Assembly: GCA_025350365.1 (NCBI GenBank)
Contig: JANXXY010000369.1
Location: forward strand, 1-15,972
Direction: 5' to 3'
Source of the DNA: Bacteroidales bacterium
GTDB taxonomy: Bacteria > Bacteroidota > Bacteroidia > Bacteroidales > JAAUTT01
Length of the DNA: 15,972 nucleotides
This document shows, one piece after another, positions 6,097 through 14,956 of this stretch (the stretch's first letter is position 1; each line of letters begins with the position of its first letter). The notes under the pieces are model-generated. The model ran no database searches and had not been told where the DNA came from. It was given only the letters and a program-made list of their open reading frames with translations. The position numbers and the translations under genes were made by a program.

Positions 6097-6876
6097 TTAA
6101 ATTTCTTGTTTCTCTTGCATGGCTTTTTCCCGTTCTTCTAATGCCTTGTTCATTGCTTCATTGCTGATAATCGATTGACGTTTTGTTTTACGCAATTCGA
6201 GAGCCTTATATATATCGCTGCCCAATATTGAATCAACATCCTGTAGTTGACGTTGCTGTTCTGCCATTTCATCAATGGAATCGGAACCTGCTATGGCTCC
6301 TCCCAGCTCATATCTGGGAAATACTATGGCTGTTTGCGGACATATTCGCGCACATGCCGGGCAGTTGTTTTTGCATTCTTTTGGATTCAATACCTTTACA
6401 ACGCCATCGCTTTTATCGTACACGCCAAAAAGACAAAAATCGGCACACTGTCCACATGAGGTGCATCGTGAATAATCGATTACCGGATACCATGCTGGCC
6501 ATTCCTTGTCACATTCAATTTCCGAAAAACTTGTAATAATTGATTCACCTGATAGAAACGAATGAACTTGATTTTTTATTTCGTCATTTGATAATCCTCT
6601 GAAATTAATAACTGAGAGTTGATTGGTTTTCAAATTCACTCCGCTATGGTTCAGTAGCAGTTTTATAGCTCTGGGGTAACAAGCAATGACAAGTGTTTCT
6701 TCCTGAATCGAAAAAATTCGGTTGGCTTCATCCTTTCGGGTAGCGCAAATACCGCATAAATCGGTCAATTTAGAAAATTTTATGCCGGACGTTAAAAGTA
6801 ATTTTTCAATTTCTACCAAACGTGTCGGCTCAATAATTTTACCGAGACAATTACAGAATATTACTTGTTTACCCAT
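6097..6876 (-). CDS. HdrA-like N-terminal domain with two 4Fe-4S ferredoxin motifs
   Basis: This 259-residue protein is the first gene of the four-gene operon. Residues 1-80 (VIFCNCLGKI at 5-14, DLCGICA at 39-45, LVIACYPRAI at 62-71) recall the cysteine-bearing N-terminal segment of HdrA-type and related redox proteins, without any FAD-binding GxGxxG. Residues 132-185 hold two cluster motifs: CTSCGQCADFC (C138, C141, C144, C148) and C168, C172, C175, C179 followed by P. The first gap of the second motif is three residues (CKNNC), not two. A charged, probably helical tail follows (about 200-259). There is no signal peptide, so it should be cytosolic. It most likely feeds electrons to the radical SAM enzyme and/or the DUF116 protein downstream; the partner assignment is inferred from spacing. 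Confidence 0.75.
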   Translation of the reverse strand: MGKQVIFCNCLGKIIEPTRLVEIEKLLLTSGIKFSKLTDLCGICATRKDEANRIFSIQEETLVIACYPRAIKLLLNHSGVNLKTNQLSVINFRGLSNDEIKNQVHSFLSGESIITSFSEIECDKEWPAWYPVIDYSRCTSCGQCADFCLFGVYDKSDGVVKVLNPKECKNNCPACARICPQTAIVFPRYELGGAIAGSDSIDEMAEQQRQLQDVDSILGSDIYKALELRKTKRQSIISNEAMNKALEEREKAMQEKQEI

Positions 6877-7033
6877 TATAAAATATAAAATTTAATTAAA
6901 AAACCTAAAACGACTTAAAAGGCTATAAAATCAGACATCTTATAAATTTGTATTTTTTCTGTCATAAGCCATAAGCCATCAGAGCATTACTATGTTTAAT
7001 GTCGTATCCGGTTAAACGCTTTTCTGTGCTGAA

Positions 7034-8248
7034 TTAGTTTGTAGCTATATCATAAACCATTAACGAAGTCCCATGGCGCACATATAGTTTTTTGTCCTTG
7101 ATTACGGTATGAGCCCAATGCTGGTTTGCGCCAAACGGAACTTTGAAAGTACTTAGAATATTAAAGCCATCTGTATTAGGTTCAACAAGGCCGATTGTGC
7201 CCGATTCAGCATAAACGTATAAAAGACCTTCTGCCGAAATAATGTTACCCGGAGCTAATTGACTTGCAATAAATAATTCCTTACCAGTTTTCCAATCCAA
7301 ACTGATAAATTTCCGGCTTTTATCACTTGTACCGTAAATGCGGTCATTCAATACCACCACTCCACCCATCCTGTTATCAAGCGAGCTGTTACGCCATACT
7401 TCCGTAACATTATCTCCGTCCTCAGACAATTTCAGCATCACCCCTCCACAACCATATCCGCTAACACAATAAAGATACCCATCTTTATAAACAGGTGTAT
7501 TCGGATGCACCGCCCATTGGTTGGTATGTTCATAACTCCATAATAAATTGCCATTGGATGCATCAATGCCAAGGATTGATTTCTCCGTCATGGTTACCAG
7601 GATCTTGCGATTTGCTATATTGATCAGCAGGGCAGACCCATAGGCGCTTTTTTCTCCATTGCCCTTGCATTTCCAAATCAATTTACCTGTAATTTTGTCA
7701 AGCGCAATTACATTGTTATCAGAGCCCCCAACAGTAACAAACAACTTATTATCATCAATTAATAGATTTTCAGTTATTCCCCAGGTAATATTTCGTCCCC
7801 CATACATCGCCATTAGATCGATATTCCATTCTATTTTTCCCGTTTTTAGATCGAGGCAAACCAGTTTTTCGAATGCACTTATCATGTAAATCTTGTCCTG
7901 GTAAATCAAAGGAGTAGAACGAACTCCATTCCAATTCTCAGTCCACTCAGTACCATATTCTGTTTTCCATAAAAATTTTCCGGTATGATCCAGGGCATAA
8001 ATAAAGCCTTTGTCTCCAATCATTCCAGCTGTAATCACAAACGAATTAGTAACAGCAGCCGATGCATGGCCATCTCCAAGATCGTCAAAATGCCAAAGAA
8101 GTTTGGGCCCGTTTTCAGGCCATTTCTTCAATAACCCTGTTTCATTGTAAATACCATTTCTATTTTCTCCACGCCATTGCGCGATTTCCTGACCATTCAC
8201 ATTTATACCAAGAATTATGGCTAGAAATATTTGGATTGTTGTTTTCAT
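7034..8248 (-). CDS. Secreted PQQ-type beta-propeller repeat protein
   Basis: This 404-residue protein begins MKTTIQIFLAIILGINVNGQ, a typical signal peptide. An in-frame ATG 33 bp upstream at 8281 would put 11 extra residues before it, so I chose 8248. The mature part starts with QWRGENRNGIYNETGLLKKWP...GPKLLW, a common opening of PQQ-like propellers in Bacteroidota and Planctomycetota. Blade repeats follow: IYALDHTGKFLWK, LVCLDLKTGKIEW, VIALDKITGKLIWK, ILGIDASNGNLLW and FISLDWKTGKELF, fitting a seven- or eight-bladed propeller. No catalytic residues of PQQ dehydrogenases can be claimed, so it could be a binding or scaffold protein of the periplasm or cell surface. It follows the same strand as the ferredoxin operon with 157 bp between them, enough for separate promoters. 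Function unknown. Confidence 0.85.
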   Translation of the reverse strand: MKTTIQIFLAIILGINVNGQEIAQWRGENRNGIYNETGLLKKWPENGPKLLWHFDDLGDGHASAAVTNSFVITAGMIGDKGFIYALDHTGKFLWKTEYGTEWTENWNGVRSTPLIYQDKIYMISAFEKLVCLDLKTGKIEWNIDLMAMYGGRNITWGITENLLIDDNKLFVTVGGSDNNVIALDKITGKLIWKCKGNGEKSAYGSALLINIANRKILVTMTEKSILGIDASNGNLLWSYEHTNQWAVHPNTPVYKDGYLYCVSGYGCGGVMLKLSEDGDNVTEVWRNSSLDNRMGGVVVLNDRIYGTSDKSRKFISLDWKTGKELFIASQLAPGNIISAEGLLYVYAESGTIGLVEPNTDGFNILSTFKVPFGANQHWAHTVIKDKKLYVRHGTSLMVYDIATN

Positions 8249-8468
8249 CTGATAGTTTTTTAGCGGTGTAAAGTGATGCAAGATATAAAAAATCTTAAAA
8301 GGCAGGTTATAATTTAAAAAAGAGGATGTCTATTAACAGTCTGTTTTTAAACTGGTCTTACAACACGCTAAATTTCTATAGAGAGGGATTTCTGAACTGA
8401 ACACACTTTACTATTGTTCACTGTTTGGGATCTAATTTTTTAATGGAATATAGAAATATCCTATCGAA

Positions 8469-8843
8469 CTAAACTGCGTTGTCAGAGTAAACGTAAAAAT
8501 CAATCGGTATGTGAATCATCGATTCGTAGTCCTTACCCATTTCCAACATGTCTTCATCATCGGACTCGTAATACCATTTTATGTACACATCTTTAATATT
8601 ATAATTTTCCTTTATCGATTTTAAAAGTGTGAAAACCTGTTTTGAACTACTTGTGTTCATATATTCCATACGAACTTCGAGTGTGAATTTTTTTGATGAA
8701 CAATTTTTAACCCATTCGATAATCGGATTATAAAATGTGAATGTATCTTCTATTATCGATCGTCCCTGAATGATCATTTTGCCTTCAGGATTTAAATCCA
8801 CCATTGGAGTGTTCTTTGTTGCTTTAATATTCAATTGTGTCAT
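8469..8843 (-). CDS. siaC: SiaC-family (DUF1987) regulatory phosphoprotein
   Basis: This 124-residue cytosolic protein matches DUF1987/SiaC throughout: L-I-ATKNTPMVDLNPEGKM at the start, GRSI at 27-30, FYNPIIEWV at 37-45, the hallmark EYMNTSSSK at 60-68, and the acidic WYYESDDEDMLEMGKDY at 90-106. In Pseudomonas aeruginosa, SiaC is reversibly phosphorylated by SiaB and dephosphorylated by SiaA, and controls a diguanylate cyclase. The phosphosite there is a threonine, and the NTSSSK segment here holds the likely equivalent. No SiaA (PP2C phosphatase), SiaB (kinase) or GGDEF gene is in this window, so here it stands alone between the propeller gene and the glycogen operon. It has 220 bp before the propeller gene, with no recognisable gene in between. 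The family is secure; its local targets are unknown. Confidence 0.88.
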   Translation of the reverse strand: MTQLNIKATKNTPMVDLNPEGKMIIQGRSIIEDTFTFYNPIIEWVKNCSSKKFTLEVRMEYMNTSSSKQVFTLLKSIKENYNIKDVYIKWYYESDDEDMLEMGKDYESMIHIPIDFYVYSDNAV

Positions 8844-9219
8844 GGTTGTATTATTTGGATTTTTTTGAAATTTAATCGATCGGTGTATAATTTGATTAAC
8901 TATACGGAGTCTTAGAAAAATTGTAATTTTTTATTGATGTTAGATAATTAATATTCAACTAACACATCATTTTAATTGACGAACGTATCAATACTGATTA
9001 GTGATTTGAAATGGATATTTGGTCAAAGAAAGAATCCTTTATTATTTCTTGCAATATTTCTTCAGGAAAGCAAACTTATGTTTGCTGATGAATCGATTGT
9101 TAATGTCCTTGGGAGCAAGTACAATTTTACAAACACTACCATTAAAGTGCATTTTCAGCGATCGAATTGAAATTATTAGTCCCGCAAGACTACTAGAACC
9201 CGTTGAAGTATTTTAAAAT
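8844..9219. other. Gene-free region between the SiaC gene and the glycogen operon terminator
   Basis: I see no supported gene in these 376 bp. Two overlapping plus-strand frames (about 8976-9170 and 9019-9216) have poor starts and no recognisable domain. TGTTAG at 8938-8943 pairs with CTAACA at 8959-8964 around an AT-rich spacer, a possible operator or weak hairpin upstream of the SiaC-family gene. No TAnnTTTG element was found for that gene in this stretch. Confidence 0.45.
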
Positions 9220-9250
9220 AAAAAAGGCCGGAAATTTTCCGGCCTTTTTT
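9220..9250 (-). terminator. Intrinsic terminator of the glycogen operon, symmetric
   Basis: GGCCGGAA (9226-9233) and TTCCGGCC (9237-9244) form a perfect 8-bp GC-rich stem with a 3-nt loop. It is flanked by six A residues on the left and six T residues on the right. On the minus strand it follows the stop of the synthase/phosphorylase gene by only a few bases and ends in a U-run, the classic rho-independent form. The symmetry means it could also stop plus-strand transcription. Confidence 0.9.
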
Positions 9251-9254
9251 ATTC

Positions 9255-12200
9255 TTATATCCATGTGATCAGGTTAAAATCCTGTCTGTGTGGAAGGTCC
9301 GCATGTTTAGGGAAAATTCTGATACCTAAATCGAAAGCCCCTGTTTTGGTTGGTACCACATCTACATCGTAGGTGGCAATTTTTCCGTTTAACGAAACCA
9401 GCTTAAGCTCCTGCGAATGAACTATCTTAACCTGATTATCTGGTATAATCATCTCAACGATAACTATTTCAACACCTATATCCTCAGGTGACAGCTCATT
9501 TAGATCGAGAACAACTTCGCCTTTGTACGTCTTTCCACTAACGATATTCTCTTTCAATACATCAGGCAATTTTACCGAAACGACCCCGATGCTTTCCCAA
9601 CTGCGGTATATTTTCTTTTTCCATGAGGAAAGTTCTTTAGCAAGTTCGTATTCATTTTCCTTAACCCGCTTCGACCGTTCGTAAAGTTTGCTATAATAAT
9701 TGTCGTCATAATCACGTAACATCCGCTTTGAAGTATAATTGGAAGCTACTTTAGAGATGGAATTCTTAATATATTTTACCCAGCCGGCCGGAATATCATC
9801 ATCGTCTCTAAAATAGAATAAAGGGGCGATTTCATTTTCAAGCAGACTGTATATCATTTCAGCATCAAGTTCATCCTGAAAATCGCTATTGTCATAGGTT
9901 GTCTCTTCAGGTAAAGCCCAGCCAGCATCAGGGTAATAACCTTCGGCCCACCAGCCATCAAGCACACTAAAGTGCAGAACTCCATTCATTACCGCTTTTT
10001 CACCACTTGTTCCCGAGGCTTCCAAAGGTCGGGTAGGCGTATTGAGCCACACATCAACACCTTGAACCAGGTGTCGGGCAAGATCCATATCGTAATTTTG
10101 CAAAAACAATATTTTACCCATAAATTCCGGACGCCTTGATATTTCAACAATCATCTTTATTAAGTCCTGACCCGCTTTATCTGCCGGATGAGCTTTCCCG
10201 GCAAATATAAATTGAATTGGCATTCCCGGATTATTTAGAATACGCGACAGTCTTTCCAAATCCTTGAATAATAAATGAGCTCGCTTGTAAGTCGCAAATC
10301 GTCGTGCAAAACCAATGGTAAGCGTATATTTATTCAATTTATCGGAAATCTCTACAATATGTTTCGGGTTTTCGTAACGTTTAATAGATGATTCCCGCAT
10401 TCGGTCTTTGATGTAATCGATCAAATTACGGCGCTGATTATTACGAATTTTCCAAATATCTTTGTCAGGAACTTCATAAATCTTTTCCCATAAATCTTTA
10501 TTTAATTGATTATGAATAAAATCTCCTCCAAATTTGGATTCATATAACTGCTGCCATTCTTTTGCTGTCCAGGTTGGGTAATGCACACCATTGGTCACAT
10601 AGCCGATGGTAAGCTCTTCGGTAAGAAATTCCGGCCACATTTTACTGAATATTTCTTTGCTAACCCGGCCATGAATGCGGCTTACTCCGTTCACATACTG
10701 AGAAATATTGGCTGCAAGAATGCTCATAGAGAAATGTTCTACAGGATCGTTTGGGTTTATTTTACCCAAACCCATTAATTGTGTCCACGAAATGTTTAAC
10801 CTGTCGGGATAATGAGCCAGATACATACGCATCATGTTCTCCTCAAAAGAATCATGTCCTGCTGGTACGGGGGTGTGGGTAGTGAAGAGTGTGGAAGCCC
10901 TCATTATTTCGAGCGATTCACTAAAAGTAAGTTTTTTCCCTCCGATATAATAGTTCAATCGTTCCAATCCTATAAAAGCAGCATGCCCTTCATTACAGTG
11001 ATATAAGTCAATTTTCATGTTCATGGCAATGATTGCCCTTATACCGCCAACACCAAGCAGTAATTCCTGCTTAAATCTGTTTTCCCAGTCACCACCATAA
11101 AGATGATGTGTTATTGATCTGTCTTGTGGCGTATTGTCTTCGTAATCGGTATCGAGCAGGTAAAGCTCAACTCTTCCGACATCCACTTTCCAGATTCTGA
11201 TGTTTAATGTTCGGCCAGGAAGTATGATGGAACAGGTTATCCAATTACCATCCTTATCACGAACCGGAATAGCCACTGTTTTTGAAAAATTCTGAGGTTC
11301 TGATACAGCCATTTGATCACCGTTAAGGGAGATAACCTGTTTAAAATACCCAAACCGGTACAACAAGCCAAAACCAACCATATGAACATTTGAATCCGAG
11401 GCTTCCTTCAGGTAATCACCTGCAAGAATTCCCAGACCACCTGAATAAATTTTTAGTGAGTTGTGTAATCCGAATTCCATGCTAAAATAGCCTATTACAG
11501 GATCTTTACGTTCCTTTTTTATGGCCATGTACTGAGTAAATTTCTCATAAACCGAAGTTAGTTTTTCAAGAAATTGTTTATCGGATTCGAGCTTTAACAG
11601 TCGGTGATATGAGATCATCTCGAGAAATACCATCGGGTTTTTTTCACTTTCTATCCAGACGGTAGGATCAATGGATTCGAATAAATCCTCAGCCTCATAG
11701 TTCCAGCACCACCAAAGGTTTTTGGACAGTGCTTCCAAAGCAGCCAAGCGTTCAGGTATATTTTTTTGAACCAAAAGCCGTTTCCATTTAGGCTGAGAAA
11801 CAATTTGGTATTTTTCCACATGCGGCAATTGTTCCGCCGTTTCTTTCTCAACAAAAAGGCCGGCCCGCTCAATAGATTTACGCAAGGCAATGTCGTAGGC
11901 GGTATAATAATAGGAGATGAAGTTTTTCCAGAGAGCAATGCGCGACAATTCCGAAGCTTTGTTTTTGAGGTATATTGTATGTTCGGGACTCATTTTTGAA
12001 AATTCATGAATCCGGCTCGCTACATTGCTTACTACGTAGGCTTCATTATCATCGGTACGCTCAATAATAGTAATAGCCTCTTTAGAAATACTGCTTTCCT
12101 GGCGAACCCAAAGTCCGAAACCTGCCAGTGAAGTGGTAATTGTTGGAACATGAAATGCAAGACTTTCCAAAGGTGTGTAACCCCATGGTTCGTAATAAGA

Positions 12201-13490
12201 TGGAAAAACTGATAAATCGAGTGCCGATAAAATTTGATAGTATGGAAGGTTAAAAATACCATCGTTGCCATTCAGATAGCAAGGAACAAATATGGCTTTA
12301 ATTTTCTGGTTTAATTCGTTTGTTAAACCCGCTTGTACAAATCGTTTAATTATAGGGTCATATTCAACATCATGAAGATTATGTGTTAAATATTTACCTG
12401 CCGTATTTTGGCAATCGGCACCATTGAGAATATTAAGCAAATCCTTTCTTGGTCCATAGTGGTTTGCCGGGATAAAAATGAAAGCTATAATATTTCTATC
12501 TAAGGTTTGATAAGAGCTTAACTGACCCAATGCATCAATAAATAAATCGATACCCTTATTTCTAAATTCATATCGACCACCTATTCCAACCAATAGGGTA
12601 TTGTCATCAAGTGTTTGGCAAACAAGAGCGCTCGAAACGTCGAGTAATTTTTTCCGTGCCTCACTGCGCAAAATATCAAATTGTTCTCCCTGCGGAACAA
12701 AGGAATCTTCAAATCCATTAGGAGTGACCAAATCAACTGGTTTTTCAAAAAATTGTGCACATTCTCTGGATGTTATTTCGCTAACAGTGGTAAATGCATC
12801 AGCATTTCGTGCTGATAATTTTTCGAGGGATTGTTTGGCTACTACATTAAACTCAGTTGCAATGATATCACCATTATATTGGTTCAGTTTACTATACAGC
12901 GGAAGGTCGTTGCCGGCAATAGATCGACCCAGGGCAGTTGCATGAGTGGTGAATACTGTGGCAATGGAAGGCATGTAAATTTTTAGATATAATATCCCGG
13001 TACCAGTCATCCATTCATGAAACTGTGCAACTATTTTGTCGCGGATGCTGAGGTGAAAACGGCAAAAACTTTCAATTACTTTCCCTGCTGCGTATCCAAA
13101 AAGTGCAGGTTCTATATAGTCCCATTGTCCTGATAAGGAGTCAAGTTTATAAGTCTCCCAGAAAATTTTAAAAATATCGTCTTTCTGTGGCACGAAAGTC
13201 ATAAAATCGACGATGATTACAATGGGGTTACCTGCAATATTCCATCGGCCGATTTTTACACCAAGACCTTCTTCGACAGCTCTTCCTCTCCAAGATTTAA
13301 AAAGTAGCGGATCCTCAAGAAATTCCGGATTCTGATTGGTATCACGCCAAACATCGGGTCCTATAAGGATATAATTACTTTTTAATTTTTCAACCAGTGT
13401 TAAAGCTTTTGTCGAAATTACAGTGTGTATACCACCCACTTTATTACAAACCTCCCAGCTTGTTTCAAATAAATAGTTTGGGCTTTCCAT
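9255..13490 (-). CDS. Fused glycogen synthase (GT3-type) and alpha-glucan phosphorylase (GT35)
   Basis: This 1411-residue cytosolic protein joins opposing enzymes. Residues 1 to about 550 are a GT3-like glycogen synthase: FETSWEVCNKVGGI (8-21) for the sugar nucleotide, GGRYEFRNKGID (304-315), and the conserved EPWGYTPLE (434-442) with both catalytic-type glutamates. From about 575 the short-type alpha-glucan phosphorylase begins, with LWWCWNYEAEDLF as in DUF3417, then GYFSMEFGLH (667-676), YSGGLGILAGD (682-692), HCNEGHAAF (831-839), TTHTPVPAGHD (870-880) and the pyridoxal-phosphate motif GTSGEK with Lys1165. The last 110 residues are a beta-rich tail. All key residues seen are intact, so one chain could both extend and phosphorolyse glucan. 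Bacteroides carry a similar fusion beside GH57 and GT4 genes. It lies 44 bp after the GH57 gene, last in the operon. Confidence 0.92.
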   Translation of the reverse strand: MESPNYLFETSWEVCNKVGGIHTVISTKALTLVEKLKSNYILIGPDVWRDTNQNPEFLEDPLLFKSWRGRAVEEGLGVKIGRWNIAGNPIVIIVDFMTFVPQKDDIFKIFWETYKLDSLSGQWDYIEPALFGYAAGKVIESFCRFHLSIRDKIVAQFHEWMTGTGILYLKIYMPSIATVFTTHATALGRSIAGNDLPLYSKLNQYNGDIIATEFNVVAKQSLEKLSARNADAFTTVSEITSRECAQFFEKPVDLVTPNGFEDSFVPQGEQFDILRSEARKKLLDVSSALVCQTLDDNTLLVGIGGRYEFRNKGIDLFIDALGQLSSYQTLDRNIIAFIFIPANHYGPRKDLLNILNGADCQNTAGKYLTHNLHDVEYDPIIKRFVQAGLTNELNQKIKAIFVPCYLNGNDGIFNLPYYQILSALDLSVFPSYYEPWGYTPLESLAFHVPTITTSLAGFGLWVRQESSISKEAITIIERTDDNEAYVVSNVASRIHEFSKMSPEHTIYLKNKASELSRIALWKNFISYYYTAYDIALRKSIERAGLFVEKETAEQLPHVEKYQIVSQPKWKRLLVQKNIPERLAALEALSKNLWWCWNYEAEDLFESIDPTVWIESEKNPMVFLEMISYHRLLKLESDKQFLEKLTSVYEKFTQYMAIKKERKDPVIGYFSMEFGLHNSLKIYSGGLGILAGDYLKEASDSNVHMVGFGLLYRFGYFKQVISLNGDQMAVSEPQNFSKTVAIPVRDKDGNWITCSIILPGRTLNIRIWKVDVGRVELYLLDTDYEDNTPQDRSITHHLYGGDWENRFKQELLLGVGGIRAIIAMNMKIDLYHCNEGHAAFIGLERLNYYIGGKKLTFSESLEIMRASTLFTTHTPVPAGHDSFEENMMRMYLAHYPDRLNISWTQLMGLGKINPNDPVEHFSMSILAANISQYVNGVSRIHGRVSKEIFSKMWPEFLTEELTIGYVTNGVHYPTWTAKEWQQLYESKFGGDFIHNQLNKDLWEKIYEVPDKDIWKIRNNQRRNLIDYIKDRMRESSIKRYENPKHIVEISDKLNKYTLTIGFARRFATYKRAHLLFKDLERLSRILNNPGMPIQFIFAGKAHPADKAGQDLIKMIVEISRRPEFMGKILFLQNYDMDLARHLVQGVDVWLNTPTRPLEASGTSGEKAVMNGVLHFSVLDGWWAEGYYPDAGWALPEETTYDNSDFQDELDAEMIYSLLENEIAPLFYFRDDDDIPAGWVKYIKNSISKVASNYTSKRMLRDYDDNYYSKLYERSKRVKENEYELAKELSSWKKKIYRSWESIGVVSVKLPDVLKENIVSGKTYKGEVVLDLNELSPEDIGVEIVIVEMIIPDNQVKIVHSQELKLVSLNGKIATYDVDVVPTKTGAFDLGIRIFPKHADLPHRQDFNLITWI

Positions 13491-13534
13491 ATTAGTAGAA
13501 TATCGTTAAATTCAAATTATATGTATTTATTAAC

Positions 13535-14929
13535 TTAGATCAGATTTGTTTCCTTTTTTTTTTCAGGTTTTTTTTCTACATTTTTCTGCTGGAAATCTGT
13601 CTTTTTTTTTGCTTTTGTGGGTGATGGTTTTTCTTTTTCTTGTGCTGTTTTTGATAGTTCGGTCTGGTATTTTGCTATTTCCTTGTCTTTTTCAGCGAGA
13701 AGTCGAATAAGATCATCTACATTCTGTTCAGTAATATTCTCCTTGATATCTTTCTTCACACGTATGGTAAAGTCACTTAATACATTCATGTAATTAATAA
13801 AAGCATCGTATGGTGATTCGTAAGGATTTACATATGAATAGGATGGTCGGTCGGTAAAAAATTTAGTGGACATATAATAAAAATGATCCGATGCCTGGAG
13901 GTATTTCCAATCGATCTTAATTTTTGGATCCACACTTTTTTCTACCATGTCACACAGTTCATATAATTTGGCAAAGGCTTCTTTTTGAAGATCATTTCCA
14001 AGCCAGGCGGTCAAATCGCGTTCCTCATCAGCCCATGATATTGGTGACGGAACACTTATTGATGCTACCGGTTGTTGATTTCGGATGATGTCCGAGGGGA
14101 AGCTAAAGGTATAATCCGTAAGTTTAAATATTGATTGGGGCATATGTTTCAGAAACTCAAAAATACCTGATTCGGCTGATTGTCTTCCGCCAAATGTTTC
14201 GTAATCGATAAAAATATTGACGTTTTCCTCGCGTTTATCAATATTATTTAGCCACTTAGCAAATTTCTCAGTTGTTAACGGGTATTGATTCCAGGTTTTA
14301 TTGGAAAACCGGAAGGATAAATCATCGCTTAATTTAAAGTTTCTTAATAAAAGTTTTAATCGTGGGTTTACAGCACTACAATAGAGATAATTGGAACTTT
14401 TCCAACCAAGAATGTGTTTGGCTCCTTCAGTTATCATTCCTTCGAATCCCATGTTGGCTATTTGCTCTCCAATTTGATCAGAATAAATTAATTCGGAATT
14501 GCAAAATATTGTAGGAATTTGTCCAAAGTATTTTTCAATTTTTTTCCGATGACTAATCACCTGACGTTGAAATTCGTCAGGATTGGATAATGATGCAAGT
14601 GAATGAGAATCGGTTTCACATAAAAACTCCACCTGACCGGTTTCAGCTAAATCTTTAAAACTTTTAATAACTTCAGGAGCATATAATTCGAATTGATCAA
14701 GAGCCGACCCAGAGATAGAAAACGCAATCTTGAACTTTTCTTTGTTTTTTTGGATGATATCAAGCAATACCTTGTTAGTTTTCAAATACGACCGATCAGC
14801 AATTTTTCGTAAAATAGATTCATTGGAATAATCATCGTAATAGTAATGTTCTTTCCCAATGTCGAAAAAACGATAACGCCGCAATCTGAATGGCTGATGG
14901 ATTTGGAAATATAAACAAATAGTTCTCAT
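13535..14929 (-). CDS. GH57 family alpha-amylase/glucanotransferase-like enzyme with a lysine-rich tail
   Basis: This 464-residue protein has GH57 motifs: HQPFR near the N-terminus (HQP at 11-13), TDSHSLASL at 106-114, the nucleophile region FCNSELIYS with Glu146, and the acid/base region IDYETFGG with Asp242. It lacks a signal peptide, so it acts on intracellular alpha-glucan, by hydrolysis or transglycosylation. Catalytic residues are present. After about residue 400 the protein turns into a predicted coiled-coil stretch (LIRLLAEKDKEIAKYQTELSK) and a Lys/Glu/Pro-rich low-complexity tail (431-464). That tail is encoded by long A-runs, up to 9-10, on the coding strand. It starts 27 bp after the GT4 gene and ends 44 bp before the synthase/phosphorylase. 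The exact reaction is not decidable from motifs. Confidence 0.9.
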   Translation of the reverse strand: MRTICLYFQIHQPFRLRRYRFFDIGKEHYYYDDYSNESILRKIADRSYLKTNKVLLDIIQKNKEKFKIAFSISGSALDQFELYAPEVIKSFKDLAETGQVEFLCETDSHSLASLSNPDEFQRQVISHRKKIEKYFGQIPTIFCNSELIYSDQIGEQIANMGFEGMITEGAKHILGWKSSNYLYCSAVNPRLKLLLRNFKLSDDLSFRFSNKTWNQYPLTTEKFAKWLNNIDKREENVNIFIDYETFGGRQSAESGIFEFLKHMPQSIFKLTDYTFSFPSDIIRNQQPVASISVPSPISWADEERDLTAWLGNDLQKEAFAKLYELCDMVEKSVDPKIKIDWKYLQASDHFYYMSTKFFTDRPSYSYVNPYESPYDAFINYMNVLSDFTIRVKKDIKENITEQNVDDLIRLLAEKDKEIAKYQTELSKTAQEKEKPSPTKAKKKTDFQQKNVEKKPEKKKETNLI

Positions 14930-14956
14930 TATTAAAAAGTTTATTAGATAATAACA

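Noticed and set aside
6962..6978. Short tandem CATAAGCC/ATAAGCC repeat downstream of the propeller gene
   Set aside because: There are only two copies of about 7-8 bp, no spacer or array structure, and no flanking cas genes, so it is not a CRISPR or a meaningful satellite.
8976..9216. Two overlapping plus-strand frames; one ends in a stretch faintly like the C-terminus of WYL-domain regulators
   Set aside because: The likeness covers only about 20 residues, the frames start on poor codons, and no helix-turn-helix or rest of the domain is found. It might be a decayed remnant but cannot be supported.
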